Numbered from the stretch's first letter, positions 44,398 through 53,737 are shown. The stretch is 64,000 nt of DNA from Flavobacterium subsaxonicum WB 4.1-42 = DSM 21790 (GCF_000422725.1 NZ_KE383909.1:1039178-1103177); one strand, 5' to 3'. Notes: generated by a model not told the origin, from the sequence alone. A program made the numbers and translations.

Positions 44398-44423
44398 ATT
44401 CTTTCCCCTTGCGGGGAAAGAAT
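44398..44423 (-). terminator. Hairpin terminator between susD and the GH144-like gene
   Basis: ATTCTTTCCCC (44398-44408), loop of four, GGGGAAAGAAT (44413-44423), then TTTTTTAT on the minus strand. With only about 16 nt from it to the next ATG there is no room for a new promoter, so it probably reduces enzyme expression relative to SusC/SusD. Confidence 0.75.
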
Positions 44424-44439
44424 AGCTTGTGTTTTATTA

Positions 44440-45861
44440 TTAGTACCCCGGGTTTTGTGTCATTTCCGGAGTTTGAATTAACTGGTTGTAAGGTATCGGG
44501 AAAAGCTCTTGTGTGCCCACAATAAAGGTTTTACCGGCAGCGGCCATTGCAGCCTGTGCCTGCCCTGTTCTAACAAGGTCGAACCAACGGTCGTGCTCAA
44601 AGGCCAGTTCCAGCCTTCTTTCTTTCCAGATAAGGTTTCTAAGATCTGTACCGCCACCTGTGGCAGCCGGTAGGTTAACCCTTTCCCTTACAAGGTTTAA
44701 AGAAGCAAGAGCCGTAGCATCGTTACCCAAAGCGTTAGCAGCTTCAGCCTGAATAAGATAAATCTCTGCCAGCCTAAGCACGCGGATGTTTTTATCGCCA
44801 TCGCCTGCACCAGCATTGGCGCTTGAGTAGGCTTTTTCGTTATACATTGGGTTCTCTACAGAGGCGCTAACCTCTCGGCCATCCCAAAGGGTTTCGCCTG
44901 CAAATATTATGGTAGCATCTCTCCTAACTACATCGCCCTCTGCATTATAAGCATCTAACAGGTTTTGAGATGGTGTGTTAAAGCCCCAACCCCATCCGCT
45001 GGTACCACGGGCGCCTTGTGTTTCAGAATATTGTTGTACACCATGTGCTACAACCTCGCCACGTGCCTGAACCTCAAAAATTGACTCAGTTCCGTTTTCG
45101 CTCGATGCCCTCCACAGCACTGCGTAATCTGACTCTAAGCCATACTGGCCCGATGAGATTACTGTAGTAGCCATATCATAGCTTTGCTGCCATTTTTGCT
45201 CGTACATGTATACTTTAGCAAGCAATGCCTGAGCTGCGCCTTTGGTAGCACGGCCAAGATTAGCACTTGTATAATCGCTTTTTAAAGGTAATTTATCTAT
45301 GGCATCTAATAAATCGGCCTCAATGTAAGCATAAACATCAGCTTTAGGGGCACGCTCTACAAGGCTAATGTGCTGTAATGGCACATCGCCAAAACCTCTT
45401 ACAAGGTAAAAGTAGTTGAATGCCCTTAAAAATTTAGCTTCGCCAATAAGGCGGTTTTTATAAGCTTCATCGGTAATACCGTAACCTTCGGTATATTCTA
45501 TGGCATTGGTGGCACGGCCAATAGCCTTGTACCAGTTGGTCCACATGGCACCAAAAGAACCAGAGCTGCTGGTAAAAACCAAATCGTCGAGCTCTTTTTT
45601 ATCGCCCCCCGTATCAGACGGCGAACTGCCTTTATCGGCATTATCAGATAGCATTTCGGTAATACCAAGGTAAGAGAAAGCATAATCCCACTCGGTAAGC
45701 ATACCATAAATACCATTTACATATTGCTCCGGGGTAATAATACCCTGATCTTCAACATCTATGTATTGCCTTGAATCTACTTCAAGAAAATCTTCGCTAC
45801 AGCCTGCCAGTATAGCCGCACCAAAAAACAGGCATATTATTTTTTTATATTGTTTTTTCAT
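44440..45861 (-). CDS. SusD/RagB-family surface glycan-binding lipoprotein
   Basis: 473 residues; lipoprotein signal (IICLFFGAAILAGC, Cys at about 21). SusD features: AKFLRAFNYFYLVRGFGDVPL, KGAAQALLAKVYMYEQKW, VLRLAEIYLIQAEAANALGN, WKERRLELAFEHDRWFDLVRTG and the C-terminal FPIPYNQLIQTPEMTQNPGY. It binds the polysaccharide and caps the SusC barrel encoded 11 nt upstream. Confidence 0.97.
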   Translation of the reverse strand: MKKQYKKIICLFFGAAILAGCSEDFLEVDSRQYIDVEDQGIITPEQYVNGIYGMLTEWDYAFSYLGITEMLSDNADKGSSPSDTGGDKKELDDLVFTSSSGSFGAMWTNWYKAIGRATNAIEYTEGYGITDEAYKNRLIGEAKFLRAFNYFYLVRGFGDVPLQHISLVERAPKADVYAYIEADLLDAIDKLPLKSDYTSANLGRATKGAAQALLAKVYMYEQKWQQSYDMATTVISSGQYGLESDYAVLWRASSENGTESIFEVQARGEVVAHGVQQYSETQGARGTSGWGWGFNTPSQNLLDAYNAEGDVVRRDATIIFAGETLWDGREVSASVENPMYNEKAYSSANAGAGDGDKNIRVLRLAEIYLIQAEAANALGNDATALASLNLVRERVNLPAATGGGTDLRNLIWKERRLELAFEHDRWFDLVRTGQAQAAMAAAGKTFIVGTQELFPIPYNQLIQTPEMTQNPGY

Positions 45862-45872
45862 AACTTTTTATA

Positions 45873-48800
45873 TTAAAGGTCTACAGTAACACCAAACAAG
45901 AATGTTTTTACATTAGGATAAGCCGCAAGCTCTATACCCGATACACCGCCTGCTGTTACGCTACCATCGGCATTAGGAGTATTAAGCTCTGGGGTAAACC
46001 CTGTGTATTTAGTAAATAAGAACGGGTTCATGGCAGTTGCATAAATTCTTATTTGAGGTATCTCTTTAATGATATCCCTAAAAGTATAACCAACGGTTAT
46101 GTTGTTGATCCTGAAATAATCTGCTTTTTCAAGATAGTAGGTAGATGCAATTGCATCTCTGTTAGCACCCGGTTTGGTGTTAGATGTTCCGGGCCCCGTC
46201 CAACGGCCGTTAAACATATCGGCAGCAAAATTCTCTCCACCGTTAATACGTGTACCTTTTAAACCGTTGTAAATTTTGTTACCTCCTGCACCGTAACCAT
46301 CGGCAGAAAAATCAAAGTTTTTGTATGTAAACCCAATGTTAAGGCCATAATTAAACTTAGGCATAGAGTTACCGTAAAAACTCTTATCGGCATCGTCTAT
46401 CTTACCATCGCCATTTTGGTCTTTGTATTTTAACTGGCCCGGTTGTGCTGTTGCAAGGTGGGCATTGTTATCAATTTCTTCCTGAGTTTGCCAAACCCCC
46501 TCGGCTTCATACATCCACCATGAATAAATTGGCTGACCATTTTGCAATCTTTTAGTTATCTGGCCATTACCAAGGCTACCACCAATGTTACCATCATAAG
46601 CCTGTTTTACATTAGTTACACTATTTTTATTTTGTGTAAGTGTACCGCCAATAAAGTAATTAAAGTCTTCGCCAATTTTATCCTTCCAGTTCAGGCCTAT
46701 TTCAAATCCTTCATTTTTAATCTCGGCTCCATGATCATAATAATTGTCAATGTTAGGTGAGTTTAAAAGTGGGGTTACCAGTAAAATTGCATTGGTAGTG
46801 CGCCTGTTGTAATAATCTACGCTACCACCTAACCTTCTGTCCAGAAATTCGAAATCCAATCCGGCGTTTACCTCTTTGGTTACTTCCCAACTTAAGGGTT
46901 GTGCAGGAGAACCTAAGTAAGCACCCTGTACTAATTGCTGATCAGGACCAAGAACATAGTTGTAGTTACCACTATCTCCGCCAGTGTAAATTTGCGTTTG
47001 GTTAAAAGGAACATCGGCATTACCAAGTTCGCCATAACCGGCACGTATTTTTAAGAAATCAAGGCCTTTAACGTCGCTTAAAAAGTTTTCTTTAGTTAAA
47101 ACCCAACCTGCAGAGAACGATGGGAATGTACCCCAGTATTTCTCGCTGTTTTTAAAGTTACTGTTACCATCTCTCCTTACGTTGGCAGTAAAAAAGTATT
47201 TTTCGTCGAAATTATACTGTAAACGACCAAAATAAGACAGAATTTGAGTTGGAGTACTGTAAAAGCCCGTTGCACTAAACATAGAAGCCTCTTTTAGATT
47301 CCAGTATTGTTTTTGTACAGGTACATTGTATCCTGTAGTGGTTTGTGTATAATTATCGTTCCTTCTGTCTTTAGTTATACCTGCAATTACAGTAATGTCG
47401 TGCTTGTCTACCTGTTTGTTGAAGGTTAAGAACGTATCCCAGTTGTAACGGAAAGATTCATCATTGGTATAAGCAAGAGAGTTATTTGCATACTCTGTAG
47501 ATGTTTCGTTTTGAGCCTGAAGATCGTCAAAAGCAGCAGAGGTTCTTGTTGGGTCGGCGGTTAGCCAACGGCCCCTTATGTCGTTAAAATTTCTTGTTTT
47601 ACCGTACGATTTATTAAGACCAACCCTTGAGTTAACTTTTAACCAGTCGGTTAAGCGCAATTCTGCATCAAACATACCCTGTAAAGCAGTGGTGTTAGTT
47701 TCCTGGTTGGTGTAGTAAACACTTGCCAATGGGTTACCTGTAGAGTTTAAACGCCCAATGTTTTCGCCTGCTGCACCTGTGTAACCTATAACACCTGTAG
47801 TAGTGTTGTAAAAGTTTTGGCCAAAGGCACCATTAGGATAGTATGTTGGGGCAATTGGTGCCTGCCTGTAAGCTTCATCAAAAGCACTAAACGGTTTAGG
47901 CGTACTTTTAGTAAACGCCATACTACCACTTTGCGTAATTTTTAACCTGTTGTCAAAAAATTTGAATGTATTGTTCATACGTATGGTGTTCCTGTTTAGG
48001 CCCTGGCCTGCAAGTATACCATCCTCAGTATAATTGTTGTAGCTAAAATAATACTGTGCAACATCGCCACCTCCAGAAAGGGCTATGTTATTTTGTTGTG
48101 TACTACCAATGCGCGAAACGGCATCGAACCAATCGGTATTATAAGGCTGGTTAGCCGATAAAAACCCGGTTGTGTTGCCTTGCGCAGCATTGTTTTCGTT
48201 ATAATAAGTAATGTACTGGCTTGCATTAGCCATTTTTACCTGGTTAAGGATCGATTTGGTTGCGTAAGACGAACTTAACTGAATGTTCATTTTACCGGCC
48301 TTACCTTTTTTAGTAGTAATTAAAACTACACCGTTAGCTGCACTCGAACCGTAAATAGCGGCAGACGAGGCATCTTTTAAAACGTCCATTGTTTCGATAT
48401 CAGACGGGTTGATGTTTTTAATATCTGTGGTTACAATACCATCAACTACATACAGTGGCTGTGTACCTGCCGATGCTGTACCTAAACCCCTGATTCTTAC
48501 CGTAGGAGCTGCGCCAGGCGCATCGTTATTAATAATTTGCACACCCGCTACTTTACCTTGTATAGACTGCATAGCATTAAATGCAGGCTGTTTGGTAAAC
48601 TGGTCTGCCTTTACTGTACCAATCGCACCTGTAAGGTTAGATCTTTTTTGGGTACCGTAGCCCACTACCACAACTTCTTCCAATGTTGTAGAGGCGCTTT
48701 CCTGCAGTACAACTTTCATTGGCCCTGCTGTTGCCGGAACCGATAGTTTGTCGAACCCAAGCATCGAAAATGTAAGCATTTCTCCCTCGGCTGCCTGTAT

Positions 48801-48968
48801 GGTAAAATTACCATCAATGTCGGCAGTCGTGTTGGTTTTAGAACCATCGGCAGTAATGTAAACATCGGGCACGGGTAGCCCTGTTGCATCCAGCACCTGC
48901 CCTGTAATTTGTTGCGCGTAGCTTGCACCACACAACAGCAACAAACATCCAAGAATAATGTTTTTCAT
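45873..48968 (-). CDS. SusC/RagA-family TonB-dependent outer membrane transporter
   Basis: 1031 residues. Signal peptide MKNIILGCLLLLCGASYAQ, carboxypeptidase-D-like domain (QITGQVLDATGLPVPDVYI), signature LEEVVVVGYGTQKRSNLTG, plug (VRIRGLGTASAGTQPLYVVDGI, ETMDVLKDASSAAIYGSSAANGVVLITTKKG) and barrel ending FLFGVTVDL. It imports oligosaccharides released at the cell surface. First gene of the second PUL, with a full -7 box and a 22-bp palindrome upstream. Confidence 0.97.
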   Translation of the reverse strand: MKNIILGCLLLLCGASYAQQITGQVLDATGLPVPDVYITADGSKTNTTADIDGNFTIQAAEGEMLTFSMLGFDKLSVPATAGPMKVVLQESASTTLEEVVVVGYGTQKRSNLTGAIGTVKADQFTKQPAFNAMQSIQGKVAGVQIINNDAPGAAPTVRIRGLGTASAGTQPLYVVDGIVTTDIKNINPSDIETMDVLKDASSAAIYGSSAANGVVLITTKKGKAGKMNIQLSSSYATKSILNQVKMANASQYITYYNENNAAQGNTTGFLSANQPYNTDWFDAVSRIGSTQQNNIALSGGGDVAQYYFSYNNYTEDGILAGQGLNRNTIRMNNTFKFFDNRLKITQSGSMAFTKSTPKPFSAFDEAYRQAPIAPTYYPNGAFGQNFYNTTTGVIGYTGAAGENIGRLNSTGNPLASVYYTNQETNTTALQGMFDAELRLTDWLKVNSRVGLNKSYGKTRNFNDIRGRWLTADPTRTSAAFDDLQAQNETSTEYANNSLAYTNDESFRYNWDTFLTFNKQVDKHDITVIAGITKDRRNDNYTQTTTGYNVPVQKQYWNLKEASMFSATGFYSTPTQILSYFGRLQYNFDEKYFFTANVRRDGNSNFKNSEKYWGTFPSFSAGWVLTKENFLSDVKGLDFLKIRAGYGELGNADVPFNQTQIYTGGDSGNYNYVLGPDQQLVQGAYLGSPAQPLSWEVTKEVNAGLDFEFLDRRLGGSVDYYNRRTTNAILLVTPLLNSPNIDNYYDHGAEIKNEGFEIGLNWKDKIGEDFNYFIGGTLTQNKNSVTNVKQAYDGNIGGSLGNGQITKRLQNGQPIYSWWMYEAEGVWQTQEEIDNNAHLATAQPGQLKYKDQNGDGKIDDADKSFYGNSMPKFNYGLNIGFTYKNFDFSADGYGAGGNKIYNGLKGTRINGGENFAADMFNGRWTGPGTSNTKPGANRDAIASTYYLEKADYFRINNITVGYTFRDIIKEIPQIRIYATAMNPFLFTKYTGFTPELNTPNADGSVTAGGVSGIELAAYPNVKTFLFGVTVDL

Positions 48969-48997
48969 ATAAAAATGATATTTAAAGGTTAGTGAAG

Positions 48998-49005
48998 CAA
49001 AACTA
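48998..49005 (-). promoter_or_regulatory. -7 box of the second susC promoter
   Basis: Minus-strand TAGTTTTG, full match to TAnnTTTG, 29 nt before the ATG. No -33 TTG; a perfect palindrome is centred 34.5 nt upstream of its first base. Confidence 0.6.
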
Positions 49006-49028
49006 CAACACGATAACGTTATAGTAAT

Positions 49029-49050
49029 GTTAAGAGCAGCTGCTCTTAAC
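49029..49050. promoter_or_regulatory. 22-bp perfect palindrome, candidate activator site of the PUL
   Basis: GTTAAGAGCAG immediately followed by its reverse complement. It would be centred near -48 of the susC transcript, suited to the dimeric LuxR-type regulator encoded just upstream. CTACATCA abuts it at 49050-49057. Confidence 0.6.
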
Positions 49051-49133
49051 TACATCATACAGCTATTTCATATTATTAAACATTTAATATTCAAATATTT
49101 AGATACAAAATATCAAACTTAAATAATTAGTGA

Positions 49134-49152
49134 TGATGTAGTAGTGATGTAG
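49134..49152. repeat. Tandem TGATGTAG boxes upstream of susC
   Basis: TGATGTAG at 49134-49141 and again at 49145-49152, an 11-bp period, with the inverse (CTACATCA) at 49050-49057. Possible extra operator half-sites; could also be chance. Confidence 0.4.
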
Positions 49153-49210
49153 TATTGAGTATGTAGCCGAATACTTAGTTTTATGAGGATATAATAAAAA
49201 TACAGGGGTT

Positions 49211-52024
49211 TTATATAGATATCATAAACTTGTAAAGGCTTTCTTCCTGACCAATGCCCAACTTTTTACGCAAACGATAACGGTGCAACTCTACGCCACG
49301 GAAAGAAATATTCATTAGTGGGGCTATTTCTTTAGAGGATAAATTCATCTTTAAGTAGATGGAAAGCTTAATATCTTTTGGGGTCAAGAGTGGATATTTT
49401 TTAGATAATGCGGCTACAAATTCCTCATGGCTTTTAAGCAGGTTCTTTTCGAAACTCTGCCACTCGTTTTTATTGATGGCATTTGTTTTGATTATCTTTT
49501 TAACCTTAGATTTTAGCTGCTCGCCATCTTCTTCGGCCTCTAAAACAGCCTGGATGCTCTCTATCATTTCGCTGTGCTTGGCTATGGAGAACGATTTACC
49601 GGCCACCTCGCTGGCTTTGTTTTGCACTTCCATCTCAAGCATGTGCTTTTCGTGCTCCTGCTGCCTTAGTTGGTTTTCTGCCTCCAATTCTAATTGCAGT
49701 ATTTGGGTGCGGTGCCTAAGCTCTTCTTCATTAAGGCGTATTTTTTGCGTATATTTTACTTTGTTCCACCTATAGTACAGAAATAGCACTAAAGATACGG
49801 TTACAATGTAAACCATTATCATCCAGAACGAAAAGTACCACGGCTTGTCTACATCAAAATTGTATTCGCCGACTTTTATATTTTGTGTGCCATTGTTGTA
49901 ATATACCTCTACCTGCTGTGTACCGCTGGTTAAGTTGTTTAAAATTATGCTACCATTTTTTACCGGAATAAACTTGCCATTGCCATTTAGCTTATAATAC
50001 AGGGCAGGCCTGTTGTAGCCAAAACATGAGGTAATAGAATGAATTTCGACCGACTGGTTGTACTTAATATCGGTGGCATCGGTAATAAAGGCGTTATTGT
50101 AAAAGCCCTCTATAACTACTTTAGGTTGAGTAGCCTTATTTTTTGAGGGTTCGAAGGCTATAAAGCCATCATCAAGGTTAATGAGCAGCTTTTTGCCATC
50201 GCGGTATATTTGGGTATTTTCTAATATAAGCCTGCCCTGGTAGTATTTCTCGGGCAAGAGCTGCCACGAAAAGGTATCGGCCGTTTGTGTAACCACATAC
50301 AGCAAACCCTCTTTGATAACCATAAAATTGTCATCGTCTATAAGTATAATATCAGAGATATTGCTAAACGATGCGTTGAATATCTTATCTTTTTCGAGCC
50401 TGTTGGTTACGCTATTGTAGGTATACCAGGTGTTGTTGATAAGGAAAAGTATCTGGTTCCTGAAGTTGAATATCTTAACCCCAAAGTCGCTTTTAATATT
50501 ATTTTCTGCCGATATGTTCTGTACCCTTTTTACATTAAAATCGGCGTCATAAGTAATGCGGTACAGGCTGCGGTAGTTATCGGCGCCCCACAATTCCCCT
50601 GCCCTGTTTTGTACAATGTTGCGTATGGGCTTTTTAATACTGTCGAGTATCTTCCACTCCGTAAGGTTGTTAATATCTTTATAGACCGCAATACCCGAGT
50701 AGTTGGTCAGAAAGTAAGCATTATCATAAGTGCTCTTTAAAAACTTCCACCCGCCGTTAACCGTGCTTTGCCTTTTAAGGGTAGTGCCATCAAAAAGGTA
50801 GGTACCATCGTTATGGCCTACTACAAACTTATTATCGTGTTTATAAATATCCCAAACCTGCCCCTGAGAATTAGGCACCCCTTTTAACATATTATTGCTA
50901 TAGGTAAATATACCGTGGTTGGTTACCACAAGATAGCCATTGCTCATAGTGGCCAGCGAGTAAACCGACCCCAGTGCACCGGAATTATCTGTAAACAGCG
51001 ATACCGGCGAGTTGATCTCTACATGCGAGATGCCATTATCCAGCCCCAGCCACAAATCGTTCTCGTTATCAAGGGTTATGGAGAGTACCGTGTTGTTTTT
51101 TAGCGAGTTATTACGGTTGATGTTCTTGTATTCGCCCGTTAGGGTATTTATAATGTATAGTCCCTGCCGCGATGTGCCGATGGCCAGCAGGCTATTGTTT
51201 ATAAACTTTGCCGAGAGTATAACTTCCTCTTTCACTATGGTGTTAAGCGGGCTATCCCACGGCTTAATTGCAGCATCATTACCAACAAAAACCCCATTGT
51301 TTTTTGTAAAAATGTACAACTGCCCACCATGCTTTTCGATACCGTGAATAATAGTATTGGTTAACTGTGGGGCCCATGCGGCATTTTTAGCAAATGTCTT
51401 GTCTTTTAAAATATACACACCATCGTTTACAGATGCCACATAAACTTTATCATCAATAACATAGCAATAGGATATCTGGGTTGGGAATTTGACTTTCTCT
51501 GTAGTGTTGCCATTAACTATATACAGCTCGTTAAACGACTGAAAATACAATACGCCCCTGTGCTTAAATATCTTCCAGATCTCTTCGTTATCGGCATTAC
51601 CGGAAAACAGCTTTTTATCTTTTGAGAGCGAATAGTAAAGCATTTTTCCGTTGCTCCTTTTCCAGTAGCCAAACTCTTTATACGACCCGCAGTATATTTT
51701 ATCGCCATCGGCAAAAACCGATCGTATAATGGTTTTATTGGGCAGGGTATATTTTTCCCAAACCACACCGTTGTAGCGCAAAAAAAAGTGGTTATTGGCA
51801 AAATACATGGCGTTATCGGTGCCCTGTGTAACATTCCACACCTGGTTATCGCCGGTATATTCAGACTTGGTAAAGTTTTCTACAAAAGGCAAAAGTTGCT
51901 GTGCTTTTGCCGAGAGAGACAATAAGGCAAGAAGTAAAAATAAGCGTAATCTTATAATTGTAAAGATATAGAGGGTTCCATATCTGTGATTAAAAGTCGC
52001 GGTTGTAAAGTCTTTCATAATCAT
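49211..52024 (-). CDS. Two-component-regulator propeller/Y_Y_Y protein with a LuxR-type HTH and no kinase
   Basis: About 937 residues. A signal/anchor helix (IIRLRLFLLLALLSLSAKAQ) leads to a periplasmic propeller (repeats such as LDNENDLWLGLDNGISHVEI) and a Y_Y_Y domain (LYYKLNGNGKFIPVKNGSIILNNLTSG), then a membrane helix (FWMIMVYIVTVSLVLFLYY), a coiled coil rich in Glu and Gln, and a C-terminal HTH: LTPKDIKLSIYLKMNLSSKEIAPLMNISFRGVELHRYRLRKKLG. Histidine kinase and receiver domains are missing, so ligand binding must be passed straight through the membrane to the HTH. It is encoded just before the PUL it probably controls. ATGs at 52024 and 52018 are both plausible; a TTG further up lies in a -7-like box. 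Confidence 0.9.
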   Translation of the reverse strand: MIMKDFTTATFNHRYGTLYIFTIIRLRLFLLLALLSLSAKAQQLLPFVENFTKSEYTGDNQVWNVTQGTDNAMYFANNHFFLRYNGVVWEKYTLPNKTIIRSVFADGDKIYCGSYKEFGYWKRSNGKMLYYSLSKDKKLFSGNADNEEIWKIFKHRGVLYFQSFNELYIVNGNTTEKVKFPTQISYCYVIDDKVYVASVNDGVYILKDKTFAKNAAWAPQLTNTIIHGIEKHGGQLYIFTKNNGVFVGNDAAIKPWDSPLNTIVKEEVILSAKFINNSLLAIGTSRQGLYIINTLTGEYKNINRNNSLKNNTVLSITLDNENDLWLGLDNGISHVEINSPVSLFTDNSGALGSVYSLATMSNGYLVVTNHGIFTYSNNMLKGVPNSQGQVWDIYKHDNKFVVGHNDGTYLFDGTTLKRQSTVNGGWKFLKSTYDNAYFLTNYSGIAVYKDINNLTEWKILDSIKKPIRNIVQNRAGELWGADNYRSLYRITYDADFNVKRVQNISAENNIKSDFGVKIFNFRNQILFLINNTWYTYNSVTNRLEKDKIFNASFSNISDIILIDDDNFMVIKEGLLYVVTQTADTFSWQLLPEKYYQGRLILENTQIYRDGKKLLINLDDGFIAFEPSKNKATQPKVVIEGFYNNAFITDATDIKYNQSVEIHSITSCFGYNRPALYYKLNGNGKFIPVKNGSIILNNLTSGTQQVEVYYNNGTQNIKVGEYNFDVDKPWYFSFWMIMVYIVTVSLVLFLYYRWNKVKYTQKIRLNEEELRHRTQILQLELEAENQLRQQEHEKHMLEMEVQNKASEVAGKSFSIAKHSEMIESIQAVLEAEEDGEQLKSKVKKIIKTNAINKNEWQSFEKNLLKSHEEFVAALSKKYPLLTPKDIKLSIYLKMNLSSKEIAPLMNISFRGVELHRYRLRKKLGIGQEESLYKFMISI

Positions 52025-52105
52025 AGAAGAACCCAAATTTACTAAAAATATTTTTAGCCTGATTAAGTTAATGCTTGATTATAAAGTAATGACCTATGTT
52101 ATAGG

Positions 52106-52939
52106 CTAACTATCTAAATTGTAAAACGTTTGGGCGTTTTTATGCCACACCTGCTCCCGTTCTGTTTCGCTTAACTGTGCAGTATAATCCTCCAGCGTTC
52201 TTACAACAGTGGCATAATTAGCCGCCAGGTTACACACCGGCCAGTCAGATCCAAACAATATCCTTTTGGGTGTAAAGCATTCAAAAACCGTATCAAGGCA
52301 GGGTTTTAAATCGTGCGCCGACCAATCATCCCAATGTGCTTCGGTTACTAATCCTGATACTTTGCACAGTACATTATCAGCTTTAGCCAGCTCTTTAATT
52401 TGTGCTTTCCAGGTAGCTATGTCACCCGTTTTAAGGTCGGGTTTGGCGCTATGGTCTAACACAAACGGTTGGTTAGGAAATTGGTTTACAAGGGCAATAG
52501 CATCCTGCAACTGATGCGGGCGCACCAAAATATCATAGGTATAATTGTATGGCTTTAGGGCACTAATGCCATTTACAAAATCGGGCCGCAGCATAAAACC
52601 GGGAGCCTCGCCCTCTACTATATGCCTGAACCCTTTAAGTTTTTTGTACGATGAAAAATATTCAAGCCGTTCGGCAATGTTATTATCGGTAAGGCCTATC
52701 CACCCTACCACGCCTTTAATAAAGCTATTTTTTTCGGCTAAGCCGAGTAAAAAATTGGTTTCCACTTCACTCTGGTCAGCCTGCACGGCAACGCAGCCGG
52801 CAATGCCGCTTTGTTTTAGTAGCGGAAACAAATCCTCCGGCAAAAAATCCCTCCTTATCTTGTGCATTGCATCGCCAATCCAGGCATCCCTTACGGGATC
52901 GAATTTCCAAAAATGCTGGTGAGAATCTATTTTTTGCAT
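52106..52939 (-). CDS. Amidohydrolase-family lactonase (fuconolactonase/COG3618 type)
   Basis: 277 residues, a TIM-barrel metal-dependent hydrolase. Motifs: IDSHQHFWKFDP at the N-terminus (HxHxW), GFRHIVEGE, FVLDHSAKPDL, CKVSGLVTEA, and ILFGSDWPVCNL with the catalytic Asp near the C-terminus. Family members hydrolyse fucono- or rhamnono-lactones in sugar-acid pathways; no other gene of such a pathway is next to it. The DUF1508 gene ends 9 nt upstream, so they may be co-transcribed. Confidence 0.88.
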   Translation of the reverse strand: MQKIDSHQHFWKFDPVRDAWIGDAMHKIRRDFLPEDLFPLLKQSGIAGCVAVQADQSEVETNFLLGLAEKNSFIKGVVGWIGLTDNNIAERLEYFSSYKKLKGFRHIVEGEAPGFMLRPDFVNGISALKPYNYTYDILVRPHQLQDAIALVNQFPNQPFVLDHSAKPDLKTGDIATWKAQIKELAKADNVLCKVSGLVTEAHWDDWSAHDLKPCLDTVFECFTPKRILFGSDWPVCNLAANYATVVRTLEDYTAQLSETEREQVWHKNAQTFYNLDS

Positions 52940-52948
52940 GGGTTTTAG

Positions 52949-53326
52949 TTATTCGGTAGCCTCTGCAAAAACATCTTCGGCAGGAGCAAATATAGCATCG
53001 GTTTCAGAAAAATCAAGGGTTTCAGAAAGCGGAACGTACTTCATAATCTCGGTAATGCCCTTTTTAATACTTAGCTCTGTCGAATATTTTCGGCTGGTAG
53101 CCAAAACGAGTCCGCCCTTAGACAACCTGAAAAAATGCTTGCCACTGGCAGTGGTATTTTTTGTAAAGGCAAACAATGTAATATTATCTTTAATCCCGGC
53201 AATCATCAATTCGCAATCCGATTTATGTTTACAGCCAATGCTGGTAAAAATAATTTTACCCTTTCTGGATGTAAAAACAAATTTAAAATCTCCGTTAGCC
53301 CGTTTGCTAATTACAAACATCCCCAT
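52949..53326 (-). CDS. DUF1508 (YegP-like) tandem-repeat protein
   Basis: 125 residues made of two related units: MFVISKRANGDFKFVFTSRKGKIIFTSIGCKHKSDCE and the later KHFFRLSKGGLVLATSRKYSTELSIKKGITEI. This F-x-F...G-x-x-I/L...S-x-x-Y/K pattern is DUF1508. Function is unknown. Preceded by a well-formed promoter at 53362-53391. Confidence 0.82.
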   Translation of the reverse strand: MGMFVISKRANGDFKFVFTSRKGKIIFTSIGCKHKSDCELMIAGIKDNITLFAFTKNTTASGKHFFRLSKGGLVLATSRKYSTELSIKKGITEIMKYVPLSETLDFSETDAIFAPAEDVFAEATE

Positions 53327-53361
53327 AATCTATCTCTATTTTTTGCAAATTTTCTACATTT

Positions 53362-53391
53362 CAAATCTAAGCAAAACCCTGCGATTTCAAA
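53362..53391 (-). promoter_or_regulatory. Promoter of the DUF1508 gene
   Basis: Minus-strand TTTG (plus 53388-53391), 18-nt spacer, TAGATTTG (plus 53362-53369); the start codon is about 30 nt past the predicted start of transcription. Confidence 0.7.
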
Positions 53392-53737
53392 GCTTGCATA
53401 AGCACCCGCAAGGCAAAAGTTATCAAGAAAATGCAATATGTAATGCTAAGCAAAGTACAAATATTTTCTAATCAGGGCAGTATAAACACCTTTAGATATT
53501 AGCAAATATATTATTTTCAGACAATATCGGACTGTATTCTTACAAACGCCGATGTTTACGTATATCCTACATTTTTAATTTTAAAATTGCGATATAAAAA
53601 ATAATAAGCTAAATATTTTGCTAATACAAAAAATAAGTTTTACACTTGTAGTCATTTTGACCAATTAATAAAACGTTATAGTTAATTTATAAATCGCATT
53701 CCTACTACACAATAATTTTTACTCAAAAAACCAAACC
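53392..53737. other. Gap upstream of the GH5 gene
   Basis: About 350 AT-rich bases. It should hold the GH5 promoter on the plus strand, but no full -33/-7 pair stands out. No hairpin or ORF that I trust. Confidence 0.35.

Noticed and set aside
52034..52041. -7 box for the propeller-LuxR regulator gene
   Set aside because: CAAATTTA on the plus strand gives a full TAAATTTG on the minus strand, but there is no -33 partner and the start codon would be almost at the transcript start, so it is not listed as a feature.
52938..53471. Plus-strand 177-codon ORF
   Set aside because: Antisense to the DUF1508 gene and its promoter; the protein shows no domain and the minus-strand gene has a clear family and promoter.
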